A stretch of DNA of 64,000 bases from Bolinopsis microptera (lineage: Eukaryota; Ctenophora; Tentaculata; Lobata; Bolinopsidae). Shown piece after piece: positions 1-10,037 of the stretch. The stretch covers positions 5,574,858 through 5,638,857 of the forward strand of contig NC_087075.1 in the NCBI RefSeq assembly GCF_026151205.1. The letters run 5' to 3'. The notes under the pieces were generated by a model that saw nothing but the letters and a program-made list of their open reading frames with translations, did not search any database and was not told where the DNA came from. The stretch's first letter is position 1; the number at the start of each line of letters is the position of its first letter. The position numbers and the translations under genes are program-made.

Positions 1-60
1 TTTCGTCGATAACTCGCCAGGCCCTGACGTTAAAAATGCTTTTTAACCTTATGTCTCTCC
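1..60 (+). repeat. Fragment of telomere-motif MITE (family T)
   Basis: The first ~60 bases match the inner part of the MITE copies at 9519-9914 and 13988-14354 (shared words such as TTTCGTCGATAACTCGCCAG). The rest of this copy appears about 2.1 kb further on (2160-2290), so the element upstream of gene copy A seems to be split by inserted DNA. Seen by direct comparison within the window; the splitting is inferred. Confidence 0.55.
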
Positions 61-393
61 CTCTCTCTGTTTTGGTCAACGGTTTCTGGCCTCCTAGTGA
101 AGAGGGAGGCCTTCTCGCCGTGCCCACAGAGTGTGACTCCTGCTAGCCACACTCCAGGACTCCCTAAGTATATACAAAAACATAGAATAATAGATATCAA
201 CGCAACAGACCTCTGGAGTCTCGAAGCTGTTACTACCTTGCTCAGAGCAAACCCACTTCAGATGTTCTTCTTTGGCGGGCAGGCGAGGGACTTCCGAGCA
301 TGGTCCACACCTGAATATGTGTCACTGTCTGAGATAGTCCTGTGTGGGTCTAGTGTATGATTGTTTATGAACCTTGGTGTATGTCCTAGATGC

Positions 394-1005
394 TTATCCA
401 AATAGATCGTCTCTGTCAAACCTTGTTGACTGTTCCACGAATTTGATAATGTGGTCGAGTTTACTATTGATGGGTTCCTCAATTGTTAGGATGGGTTTAC
501 CAAATATCCTCATTCTAGTTGTCATCAGCTGGATGCATTCACATAGGAAGTGTTGTGATGTTTCTGCTTCCCCTGGGCAGTGTTCACAGTCTTGTGTTTC
601 GAAATTGGAGTTGTTTGCTACCGTCTGGAAGTATGCTAGTGGGCTGTGTCCTGATAGTAGCCATGTTAGCCATCTGATGTGAGTACCTGTGATGTTAATT
701 TTCTTGTACCTGTTTTTGTTGAGGAAAAATGTTAGTGGGGTTTTTCCTTTATCACTGAGTGCCACCTGTTTATACTTCTTGATATGGAGATTGAAGAGGT
801 AATCTTTTATTTGGGTGTTGATTATAGTTCTTTACCGTATACTCCCTCATGTCCTGGAACAAAGTTCTACTCGATGAGAAAACCTAGCGAGTTGAGTTGG
901 TCTGAGATGTTCAGAACGAACCTGGAGTTAAAATTGGTGCTGTTAAGGGCTTTAAATGCAGCCTGGGAATCTGAGAGGAATTTATGATTGATTGAGATCC
1001 TAAGT
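394..1005 (-). pseudogene. LINE ORF2 3' remnant: RNase H plus zinc-knuckle tail
   Basis: Read on the minus strand, about 950-1005 gives a decayed RNase HI domain with SDSQAA, a leucine-rich stretch, then VPGHEGVYGKEL where a functional copy has a W-P-G-H...G-N-E-A-D motif. Stops interrupt it at the tryptophan position and after VYGKEL. It runs into an open 123-codon stretch (765-394) with the tail CEHC...ETSQHFLCEC, the C-C-H-C signature that follows RNase H in I/R1/Jockey-like LINEs. The reverse transcriptase is absent. This is a dead retrotransposon fragment, not a host gene. Confidence 0.75.
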
Positions 1006-2159
1006 TATCATTAGTCCAGATACTTGCCATGTATAACGCAAATAGCGGGTACGATTTCCTCAATGAACCTGAAGAAGGAATATCTGTCCTGAATTGATAC
1101 CATGTAACGTCGAGCTTAAAAATGAATCAAAAGTTCGAATAAATCGTTAAACGTTGTATGTCCTATTTGCATCCCCTAAGCATTGCATTGATGTTTATTC
1201 CTGGTCCGGTTAGCTTTGCGTCTCAGAACTAAAGAGGTCCACTATGCTTTAATGAGCTAAGCTGTCCACCAGGGTACTGTAGATCTAAGGGTTCCCCGTG
1301 CAGTGTAATGGGGCAGGCTGTGAAAAAGCATCTCTGCAGGATGTCCGAGATGAACTGATTCGAGTGTTGAGAACTTCCGCTGTAGAAACTGAATAGAACC
1401 AGTAAGGATGTCAGTCAAACTCTGCTGCTACTAGATGATTGTAGAGCGTCCAGTCACACTTCAATAAAGAGTGTGGCAAAGCTAACCCGGTCCCCTGAAA
1501 AGTGGTTACTGGAGGAAGAAGTGCCAGGAATTCTCGTTATCAGTGTGTCCTCGTAGTCAGAGTTGAAATCCCTAATTCTGTCTTATCACGAGCCTGTGTC
1601 TAGCGTGTGTCAGCCCTTACGCATTAGCTGTCTTAACTGAAAAGACCTGAAAAGTGGTTACTGGAGGGAGAAGTGCCAAGACTACTCATTATCAGTGTGT
1701 CCTTGTAGTCAGGATGAGCGAATTGGAATCCCTAGCTCTGTGGTGGGTGACTTCGATGGGACCTGAAAGCTGAAAGAGAATTTCCTGGTGATTTAATAGC
1801 TCTTAGAGCTAGGTATCTGTGTCTAACGTATCGTCATTTGTGTGTGTACTATCTTGTAACCTGATATCTGAAAGAGAAATTTCCTGGTGCTTGGTAGCTG
1901 TTATTGTTGACTTCCTGGTTCCCATGGGAACTTTGAGTTGGCAAGTCCCAACCTTAGTACTCAACAAGAGAGCACACCACCCGTTAGTGCCAACCAGGCC
2001 ACACCACGTGGAGGTTCGGAGAGGATTTCGTGACCCAACCTTATGTCATGTGGGGCACTCAGATTATCAGCACAATATCTACTTAACTGTCGATTCTGTG
2101 TTCATATAAGAGTTCAGAAGACCACCAGCTACAAGTAGAGCACAAAAAAACCCCCTCAA
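1006..2159. other. No gene seen; small local duplication
   Basis: No convincing exon. The stretches 1492-1560 and 1645-1713 are imperfect direct copies of one ~68-bp sequence, and a shorter pair lies at ~1764 and ~1859 (CTGAAAGAGAATTTCCTGG versions). A 96-codon open frame at 1819-2109 has no family signature or splice context and is treated as chance. This block appears to sit inside the split MITE upstream of gene copy A. Confidence 0.5.
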
Positions 2160-2290
2160 AAGTTCGGTCACATGTCTTAGTTTGTTGGTCAATTGCTATC
2201 TCTAAATCAAATTTCAGGGTGAACCCCCCTCAAGAAAAATCTCGCAGTTCGAGTGATTTGGCACGCTTGTTTTTAACTATTCCTTGTTTA
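2160..2290 (+). repeat. 3' end of MITE family T upstream of gene copy A
   Basis: Contains the AAGAAAAATCTCG...TTCGAGTG...TGATTTGGCACG ending found just upstream of the signal exons of copies B and C. Sequence from here to the ATG at 2401 is strongly conserved among the three copies, so this is the shared upstream region and possible promoter. Confidence 0.6.
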
Positions 2291-2400
2291 GAAATTGTAT
2301 TAGATAATATTTATTATAATTGCTTTAACCTCCCTGTACTGTGTCCCTCGTGCGTCCCTCTAATCTGTCTCAGTTAATACCCAATCTTCTAAAATTAGGA

Positions 2401-3622
2401 ATGTTGAAATTGTTTTCGTTCCTCTTCTTTGTTGGGACTGCAAGTGCTGATACGAACGAAGGTAAGAATTTGTATTTTAATGTCAAACAGCGACAAATAT
2501 TTTAGACTAAGTATCATTTTTGTATCTATCGCACATGTAGTTATATTATGAAGCTACATATATCCTATCAGTAACCCTATAATCTATATAATAAGACTTT
2601 AGCAGTAGTAAACTTATTGTTTAAATTTCATAGAATTTCAAGCAATCTCCTAATATTCTGAAGATATCTATGGCCTAAGGCCTCAAGATAATCTCTATTT
2701 TAAACCTCCTATTGGTACTGATGGGAAGAAGTTTACAAATTAGATTCTAATGCACATCTCTACTAAAAATAATTCAAATATGTTATCGTTTACGACATAA
2801 GATTGATAAAACTTACGTGTGAGCTGTGATATATTGATTATCTGCAAATAAAAACGGACAGACGACTAACTCTAAGCATGCCTATAAATCGAGCAGTAAT
2901 AGTATGGTCCACCATTTTTGAGTGCCGTGGTAAATCATATTATAACGTTCCTAATAAAATTACATGTGCTATCTGTTTGAGTCCGCCTATCTCCATAAAT
3001 TTCCAGTGAATTGTTTAAGTTCAACAGTCGTTTTATCAAGACAACTAAGTTGTCTCGTTCTCAGCGATGGCTAAAATGGTCAACACGGATTCATAATAAA
3101 TGGAACTCATAAAGAATACAGTTTTACTGTTTTACAGGAACTTGGAAACCAGTGAAACGTGGAGTAAAAATACTTCACAACCTGACAAGGACTCCGCTAG
3201 AGATACGGACAAATAGTGCTGATGGGAGTGAGGACTATGTGTATGTGAGGTTCTACACCGCAGAGGGATACATGGTAGGAACTGTCAGACTCAGGTTCAC
3301 CTCTCCCCCACAGTACGCTACCGGCTATTGCACGCAAAACTACTCTCCTTATATCCTCTCCACCCCATCTAGTGACGTGAATAAGAGATGGAAGATCACT
3401 AAGTTCTCTGGACCAAGGATAACGGTGCACTGTAACGAGGTAAAAGTAGTGGATATTACCATGTCAGATCAGGCGTGTACTCACAATAAGTGGAACGAGC
3501 GGTGGAGTAAAAAAGTGGAGCAGATTGAATTCTATTCCTCGGACACAGCTTCTGACTACTACATGCCAGCCCCAGGTAAATATAAAGACACGCTACCGTA
3601 TATAACACTTGTAACTACGTAA
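2401..3622 (+). CDS. Gene copy A: secreted protein, signal exon plus unrecognised extracellular domain
   Basis: Exon 1 is 2401-2461 and encodes a signal peptide beginning MLKLFSFLFFVGTASA, followed by acidic residues; the donor is GTAAGA and the phase is 1. Exon 2 starts at 3138 after TTTTACAG, is in phase 1, and reads open to TAA at 3620-3622. The domain is about 150 residues. It has a core RFYTAEGYMVGTVRLRF, then WKITKFSGPRITVHCNEV, and ends near EFYSSDTASDYY. I know similar ...DTASD-Y endings from invertebrate extracellular proteins but cannot name the family. A GTAAAT donor at 3576 is also in phase 1, as in every other domain exon of this locus, so exon 2 may end at 3575 and splice onward. 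The start is the only ATG before the hydrophobic core and is shared with copies B and C. No further exon for this copy is visible before the next insertion. Confidence 0.7.
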
Positions 3623-4197
3623 CACTTCTGATTAAAATATTTTATTCCTCGACATTATCATAATGTCATGTTATACGTCACATCTATACTGATCAGGTAT
3701 ATAGGTGATATATCACCTATGTTTATTTACTTTAATTACTAATCCTTCATATCTTTGTGTTCCTTGCACTGTTACCTGCGTAAAGTACCCCGATTACAGG
3801 GAATCTTGGATGAAGGGAATTTATAGTACAAATTTCCCGTTTAATCGATAATCTTTGTAACTCCGGGAGTTGAATCCCGTTCCCGTTGTATAGAGGCACG
3901 GTAAAATGCCATTGCCTTGAAAGGTACGTTTATTATTTAACTTAATTTAGTGCGGACAAACCAACTTGTAACTCTTAATACGAAACGTTATATTTTCATG
4001 AAAATTCAGTTGTGATACAGACTCTTGCTCTGTTTACCAAAAAGACCATTTTGGTACCTAGAATTGCGTGTTTTTCAAACACTTCACCCTCGTATGATAA
4101 ACCTCCATGGTCACTCAAACAAGTATCTCATCTCTAGGTAGGCTATTTTTAGGTCCCCAGTAGGAGAGATGACATCTTTAACCGATCGGGGGGGTAC
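3623..4197. repeat. Downstream module of the duplicated locus
   Basis: This non-coding stretch is nearly repeated at about 13030-13510, and its beginning again at 18300-18380 (shared ACTTGTAACTACGTAA, then ATTCCTCGACATTATC). It marks the 3' part of the segmentally duplicated unit that carries the signal exons. No exon is seen in it. Confidence 0.7.
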
Positions 4198-5108
4198 CAA
4201 TGGCATAGAATGGAGAAGAATGGCATAAAAATCATCAAATGGCATAGAAATTTCATGGCATAAATGGAAATTTTGTTTGGCCAATTCTCCATTTATGCCA
4301 ATTTATGCCATGAATTTAGGTCTTCATATTTGACCTTTAGGATGACTTTAAATTCGCAAATATTATTAGTACTTGAATAAGAGACATGTTTCATGCTTTA
4401 TAACGCTTGGAATGATCGTTAAAGTCAAAGATTCATATGACAAATAAAGAAAATAGAAATTTATTATATCAAATATATACCAAACATTTCACTATTCAAG
4501 AAAAGCAAATTGTGAGATGTTCAAAATGTACAGAATACAAACATTGACAACACAACATTAGGAGATCCATTGATTAGGCTATGTTCCTGGCAGTAGTACT
4601 TCATCGGGCATGACTTTTAAGAAATAAATCTAACCACTCCTGTGGCAAGAGATTTTTATAATCTCAGGAAATAGTGATCGTGTAACTTATAACCTCTCCT
4701 ATTTCAATGACCATAGACACCCTTTACGAGGTGCCACTATTAAGTACAGTAATCTGTTCTGGGTGATTCCAGTTTAAACAGATGAGGTGCAACAAAAAAC
4801 TATGGATCTAGACCAGTAAAGGTCGATAAAAAACTGCCAGGTTCGAGGGGCCAGCTACCCTTCAACCTTAAAATAGCTACTGAAACATCAATGAATAACC
4901 AAAAGTGGAGTGACTCTCGGAGTTCAAGGAGGGGTGTAGCCAGGATGAAGTGCTCTGGGCAAAGCCGCAAGGACCCCAGTGTGCAGATGAGAACAAAGAA
5001 GTCGCCTTATTTCAACAGTGTTATTAGTTCACAGCATATCACTCATGTGGACCCGGAGAAGGGGAGAGCCGGAGAGCACTCCCATACAACTTTATCAAAC
5101 ACAGTATT

Positions 5109-7991
5109 GATGTGGGAACGTGGAATGTGTTATCATTGGAGAGCAGTTCCTTAAAGCTGTATGAATTGTCACAGAATATGTCAGCATATAAAATGGATGT
5201 CTTGGGGCTGACAGAGACGCACAGATCCGGCACTGGTGAGGTTACCTTGGATGATGGGTCCCTTTTTATTAACTCAGGAAGAAGTGATGGGTACAGACGA
5301 CAAGGGGTAGGTTTAGTCCTCTCGAAGAAGACTAAAAATTCATTGATTTCATACAGTCCGATATCAGAACGTATTCTTGCAGCGAGGCTGCACAGTCGAC
5401 ATATCAACATTTCGATTGTGATAGCTTATGCTCCAACTGAGGATGCAGCAGTCGGGGTAAAGGATGACTTTTATCAGCAGCTATCTGGGGCATTTGATGA
5501 ACTACCAGCTCATGACGTGAAGTTTTTACTTGGAGATCTAAATGCTCGCATTGGCCAAGATAACTCAGCTTGGTCCGGTGTGATTGGTAAGCATTCCCTT
5601 CACGTTTCATCAAATGACAACGGCCTTCGACTATTAGATTTCTGTGCATTACATCAGCTGACAATCGGTGGGACGCTTTTCCAGCATCATTGGCTCCGAT
5701 CATTATTTGGTTCGGGGTCAATTTAGAGTCAAACTTATGGCAGTTCAAAAAATGAACGCCTCTCGTAGGATATCTCCAGCAATTGAGAATCTTAGGGATC
5801 AGTCCAAGGTTGAAGAGTACTGCATTGCTCTTCAAAATCATTTTAGCTGCCTACCAATGGAGGTAAATCTTGATGGAGAATGGACATTAGTTAAGGATAC
5901 TATTAAAGAAGTGTCTATGGAGGTACTGGGTGAGCGCCCCCGGCGCAGAAAGCAGCAGCATTTGTCTCAGGAGACAAAAAGCCTTATTGCAGAACGCAGT
6001 AAGATTAAACAGATGGCGCCTAGTGACAACAACAATAGGAGCGAGTATTCTCGGGCCAACAAACTTGTCAAAAAGAGCTGCAGGAAAGACGACGAGAATT
6101 GGGCTCTTAGAGTTGTAGCAGATCTGGAAACATCAAACAGCTGCTGTCCATGGCCGGCAAAGGGAAGTTTGGCAACGGATAAAAACACTGTCCGGTAAGA
6201 AGAATCGAAAATCAACTGCTGTAAGAGACAAATCCGGGAAGTTGATTGCTGATCCCTCTGCTCAGAGAGAGATGGGCCTGGGGAGAACATTTTTCGGAGC
6301 TATTAAACCCTCCTCCCACGAATGCGGATCTGTCTGACCTGGACCATCTTGAAGTGATTCCATGCTTTCCTTATCTTGGTGATGGTGATGGTCCCTCCAC
6401 TAGACTTGAGATTTTAAACTGTCTCAAAAAATTGAAGAACCACAAAAGTGCTGGGATCGACGAAATCTCTAATGAGCAGTTAAAGTATGGGGCAAGTGGT
6501 CTTGTGGATAGGATGGAGAAATTGTTCTCTAAAGTTTGGAATTCAGAAGCAGTGCCTGACGACTGGTTGAAAGGCATTGTGATAATTGTACCAAAGAAGG
6601 GTGATACCTCTCATTGCTCCAATAATAGGGGGATCACTCTAAGATCTACAGCATCTAAACTGTATCAAATCATCATATTACAACGCATGAGTGACGGTTT
6701 AGAAAGTTTGCTACGAGACAATCAGTGTGGGTTTAGAAAGAACAGATCATGCATTGATCAGATTTATTCACTCCGCACTATTATACATAACTGCATTGAA
6801 TATAATCTCCCCCTGTATGTAAATTTTGTGGACTTCAAGGCAGCTTTTGATTCCATCGACAGGAATTATATTTGGAAAGCTTTCAGTCATTATGGCCTGC
6901 CATGTAAATACATTCGAATAATACAGGCATTCTTTAATGGAACTGTTAGTGCTGTTAGACACAATGGTGAACTATCAGAATGGTTTGAAGTAAGTTCAGG
7001 CAGTGGCCAAGGAGACATTCAGGGTCCCCCACTTTTTAATGTCTGCCTCAATGTGGCTGATGAGAGAACAGAAAGCAACAAAGTGGTGTCCCACGGAGCG
7101 GTTCTTCAAAGATCTATCAGTCCGCTTGTTGATGATATCACTGTGTTAGATACAGATTATGCAGATGGCATAGCTGTACTGGATAACAGCGAGGAAGGTC
7201 TTCAAGAGACAACTGACCTTTTGTGTATGTATGGTGCCCAGCGAGGTCTTAGAATCAATGGTAAAAAGACTGAGGCTATGGTCATTGGTAAAGCAACCTC
7301 TCAACGGCCATACACGAAAGAAGCCACAGTGAACATCACTGTTGAAGACACGCCAGTGCAGCAAGTTAGTGACTTTACGTACTTAGGTACAATTATTTCC
7401 AGCGACGGTACTATCGACCGTGAGCTGTTAGCTAGGATTCAGAAAGCTTCCGGAGCCTTCAATCAACTGAGTAATATATGGAAAAACCGCAACATCCAGT
7501 CTTATACAAAGATCAGGATTTATAAGGCAGCGGTTTTGACAATATTGTTATATGGTAGTGAGGTTTGGAACACAACCAAAAAGCAGCTACATCGCTTTGA
7601 GGTGTTCCATTAGCGTTGCTTGAGGAGAATACTTAGGATAAGATGGCTCGATCGGGTTAGAAACACTGAAGTGCTGGAGCGTGCAAAGATAAATCCAGTA
7701 GAGACGTACATAGGAGCAAACCGCCTGCGTTGGTTTGGCCATGTCACCAGACTGCCAGACACTAGGCTTCCTAAGTACCTGCTTAACTGGACCCCTGCCC
7801 ATGGGAGAAGATCTAGGGGCCGTCCAAGAAAGAACTGGAGGAAATGTTTGCTGGAAGATGCTACAGCGTTTACAGGAAACACTGACATAGACCTAGAAGG
7901 AGCGAGCGAGATGGCTAGTGACCGCAAACTTTGGAGGGAGATGATACGTCACAAACGGGAGTTCATTGGTGCAGGCCACTCGAATGATTGA
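5109..7991 (+). pseudogene. RTE/BovB-like LINE: endonuclease plus reverse transcriptase, inactivated
   Basis: An AP-endonuclease domain starts near 5109 (GTWNVLSL, GLTETH, YAPTEDA, FLLGDLNARIG, IGGTLFQH). It then breaks: the stretch that normally carries the tryptophan and D-H motif is missing and the frame shifts to SIIGSDHYLV near 5690. A second shift lies near 6260. The reverse transcriptase (about 6250-7613) has PDDWLKGIVIIVPKKGD, NNRGITL, NQCGFRKNRSCIDQI and DFKAAFDSIDR, but its catalytic box reads YADG instead of YADD. A TAG near 7611 separates it from the C-terminal LRWFGHVTRLPD...RGRPRKNW segment, ending GAGHSND at 7991. Those C-terminal words are typical of RTE-like elements. With frameshifts, a deletion, a stop and a lost catalytic Asp it cannot move itself. 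Confidence 0.85.
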
Positions 7992-8079
7992 GGAGACCTA
8001 ATCAAGTACAAGTAAGTACTCCTGTTGCAAAGTCCTGCTGAGATTTGAAGACTTTAAGAGTTTCTGTACTGCCAGCTTT

Positions 8080-8778
8080 CAAAACTGTTGAACATCCGCA
8101 TTCAGGTTGATTGTATATGCGAACATCAGAAGACACTCCAAACGCGTCCCCCTTGAATCTTGAAAGACGAGATTTTGTTGATAAAGTGCTTCTTCCTCCA
8201 TTGAGCGTGAGTGTCTCAAAAGACCGGAAGGATAGTGTTCCATATTTATCTGTTGATATCGTTTCTCCATCATCACAATCATCAACTCCAGGTTCTACCT
8301 CATAAGCTAAGTCGTCCTCATCCTCGAGGCATCCAGCTTCATCATCTACAGCTTCCCAAGAAAGTTCTTGGCCATGGACGATTGGCTCCGTTCTTCAGGA
8401 TCTGCGACTGCGGCGAACACAGGGAAATTGTTTCTTTTCCCTTCTCGAATTTGCCAACTTGCCTAGGCTTATCATACTACCAGTCCATTTCACTCGTTCT
8501 GCTTTCTGGCCTGTAGATTTAACCTTTTTGAGGTGAACTGTAGGATGCAAAACTGTACTTCCACGTGCATGTGCAATTGCAGATGTGTCTTCATGTAATG
8601 ATAAAGCACTGTACACATTCTTTCTCTCCATTCCATGGGCCATAGTTATCGCATCCATATTTCTTGAGCGACCAGATGAAAAAGAAACCCGAATAAATGC
8701 AAACAGCTGCTCATTCTGATCACTTCCAAGGTAATAAGTGACGATTTCAGCATCCAGCAGGTAATCAATAATGCCCAT
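8080..8778 (-). pseudogene. Unrecognised coding remnant inside the 4.84-kb element
   Basis: On the minus strand 8778-8395 reads open for 127 codons (MGIIDYLLDAEIVTYYLG...). A second frame continues downstream to about 8090 with a strongly acidic stretch (CLEDEDDLAYEVEPGVDDCDD) without stops. The change of frame near 8400 suggests one broken ORF of about 230 codons. I do not recognise the family. Because it lies between the LINE 3' end and the right terminus of the element, it may be what remains of the element's own protein. It is less likely to be a host exon. Confidence 0.4.
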
Positions 8779-9043
8779 TGCTAGGGATATTTTGAGGAAA
8801 TTAATGGGTGAAAATAGATGTTGTAGTACAATAAATAGAGATAAAGGTGGACAGTACTAGTGGGGTGCAGACTATTCGTTATTAAATTCTCAGTTCAAAG
8901 TTTTAAAATTTCATATTTCGAATGGCATAGAATGGAGAAGAATGGCATAAAAATCATCAAATGGCATAAATGGAAATTTTGTTTGGCCAATTCTCCATTA
9001 TGCCATTTATGCCATTGGTACCCCCCCCCCCCCCCAACCGATC

Positions 9044-9518
9044 ATAAAATTCCTTGGGTTCTTTCTCCCATTCTTTCTCTATATCTCTCTATTACTCCAA
9101 TACAAGATGTTCTATACAATTTGGTAAGGCTTTGACATTTATAACAGTATTTCTTACACCTATAGTAGTAGTTAAGGCCTAAGGGACCCCGGAGAGACCC
9201 AGAGTCCCCGAGCTATTGAATAATTCAGCAATGAGCTGTCCCATGTCCTTGGGTTAATCGTCGATTACTCTTCAAAAACAATGCAATTACAAAATTATCC
9301 AGCGAGAACCCTGGCGAGAGCTAATGACGTGACATGCGCAGCACACTTGAGGATAAGTCAGCTGAGACTGTGCTCTCGTTTTAAGGCAGTCCAAAACAAC
9401 TTGTACATTTTTGTTTGCTTTGACCGTAATGGCGTAATTTAGCTTATGATAAGAGAAATTTAAAATTGGTAGAAACTACAGTGAAGTTTGACTTGGGCAT
9501 TGTTTTTAACTGGATGAT
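9044..9518. repeat. Duplicated non-coding module upstream of copy B
   Basis: Matches 13511-13987 almost base for base (TTCCTTGGGTTCTTTCTCCC ... CTGTGCTCTCG ... GAAGTTTGACTTGGGCATTG). It is the 5' part of the segmental duplication unit that carries copies B and C. No exon is evident. Confidence 0.75.
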
Positions 9519-9914
9519 GACCAATCATTCTACACTCTAATATCACGTGACTCACTTGAACAGTAAACAAGTTCTATAGATGGTCCTGAGGCCTGAGGGA
9601 CTATATAAACCCCTAAACCTTACCCTAACCCGATCCCTAACTGCAGCATATGCTAAAACCTTAATCCTAACGAGACAATATACCAATCTCCTTATTAATA
9701 TTTGGTCAAGTCACGTGATCAAAAACAGTTTTTCGTCGATAACTCGCCAGGGGAGCATTTTAACTCTGTGTCAGGTTGGTTGATTTGGAATCGGCGTTCA
9801 AAAATACATCACGTCGATAGACCGTTCAAATTATATCGATTTAAGCAGGTTTCAACAATTTGGGGTCCTTTAAGAAAAATCTCGAAATTCGAGTGTAGAG
9901 TGATTTAGCATGTT
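9519..9914 (+). mobile_element. MITE family T, copy upstream of gene copy B
   Basis: Bounded by ATCATTCTACACTC on the left and GAGTGTAGAGTGATT on the right, an imperfect terminal inverted repeat. Inside are telomere-like words (CCCTAAACC, TTACCCTAACCC), CACGTG boxes near 9542 and 9713, and a TATATAAA word near 9602. It ends about 120 bp before the signal-exon ATG of copy B. The coding-free, short, repeated structure fits a non-autonomous DNA element; the superfamily is not clear. Confidence 0.65.
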
Positions 9915-10037
9915 CGTTTTAACTATCCCTTGTTTAGAATTTGTATTTGATAATGATTAAATTAATCGCTTAAACCTCCCTGTACTGTGTGTCCCTCTAA
10001 TCTGTCTCAGTTAATCACCAATCTTCTAAAATTAGGA

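Larger units (their letters stand above)
4198..9035. mobile_element. 4.84-kb G/C-tipped inserted element with 8-bp target duplication
   Basis: The element begins with seven G then TACCAATGGCATA and ends with TGCCATTGGTA then a run of about 15 C, so its tips are inverted repeats. The 8 bases AACCGATC lie directly on both sides (4190-4197 and 9036-9043). The duplicated locus near 13510 shows the uninterrupted site once (GAACGATCATAAAATTCC). Next to each tip lies a ~110-bp palindromic module (4198-4316 and 8924-9035) built from ATGGCATA, ATGGAGAA and their complements. An 8-bp duplication suits hAT and a few other DNA-transposon groups, but no hAT transposase is seen. The cargo is a decayed LINE and an unrecognised minus-strand coding remnant. 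A similar but shorter element lies at 10425-11720. Confidence 0.7.

Noticed and set aside
1819-2109. 96-codon ORF as a small gene
   Set aside because: No signal, domain, splice site or paralog; lies within rearranged repeat DNA.
9600-9640. Telomere or internal telomeric array
   Set aside because: CCCTAA words are few, irregular and always inside MITE family T copies; they are part of the MITE, not a chromosome end.
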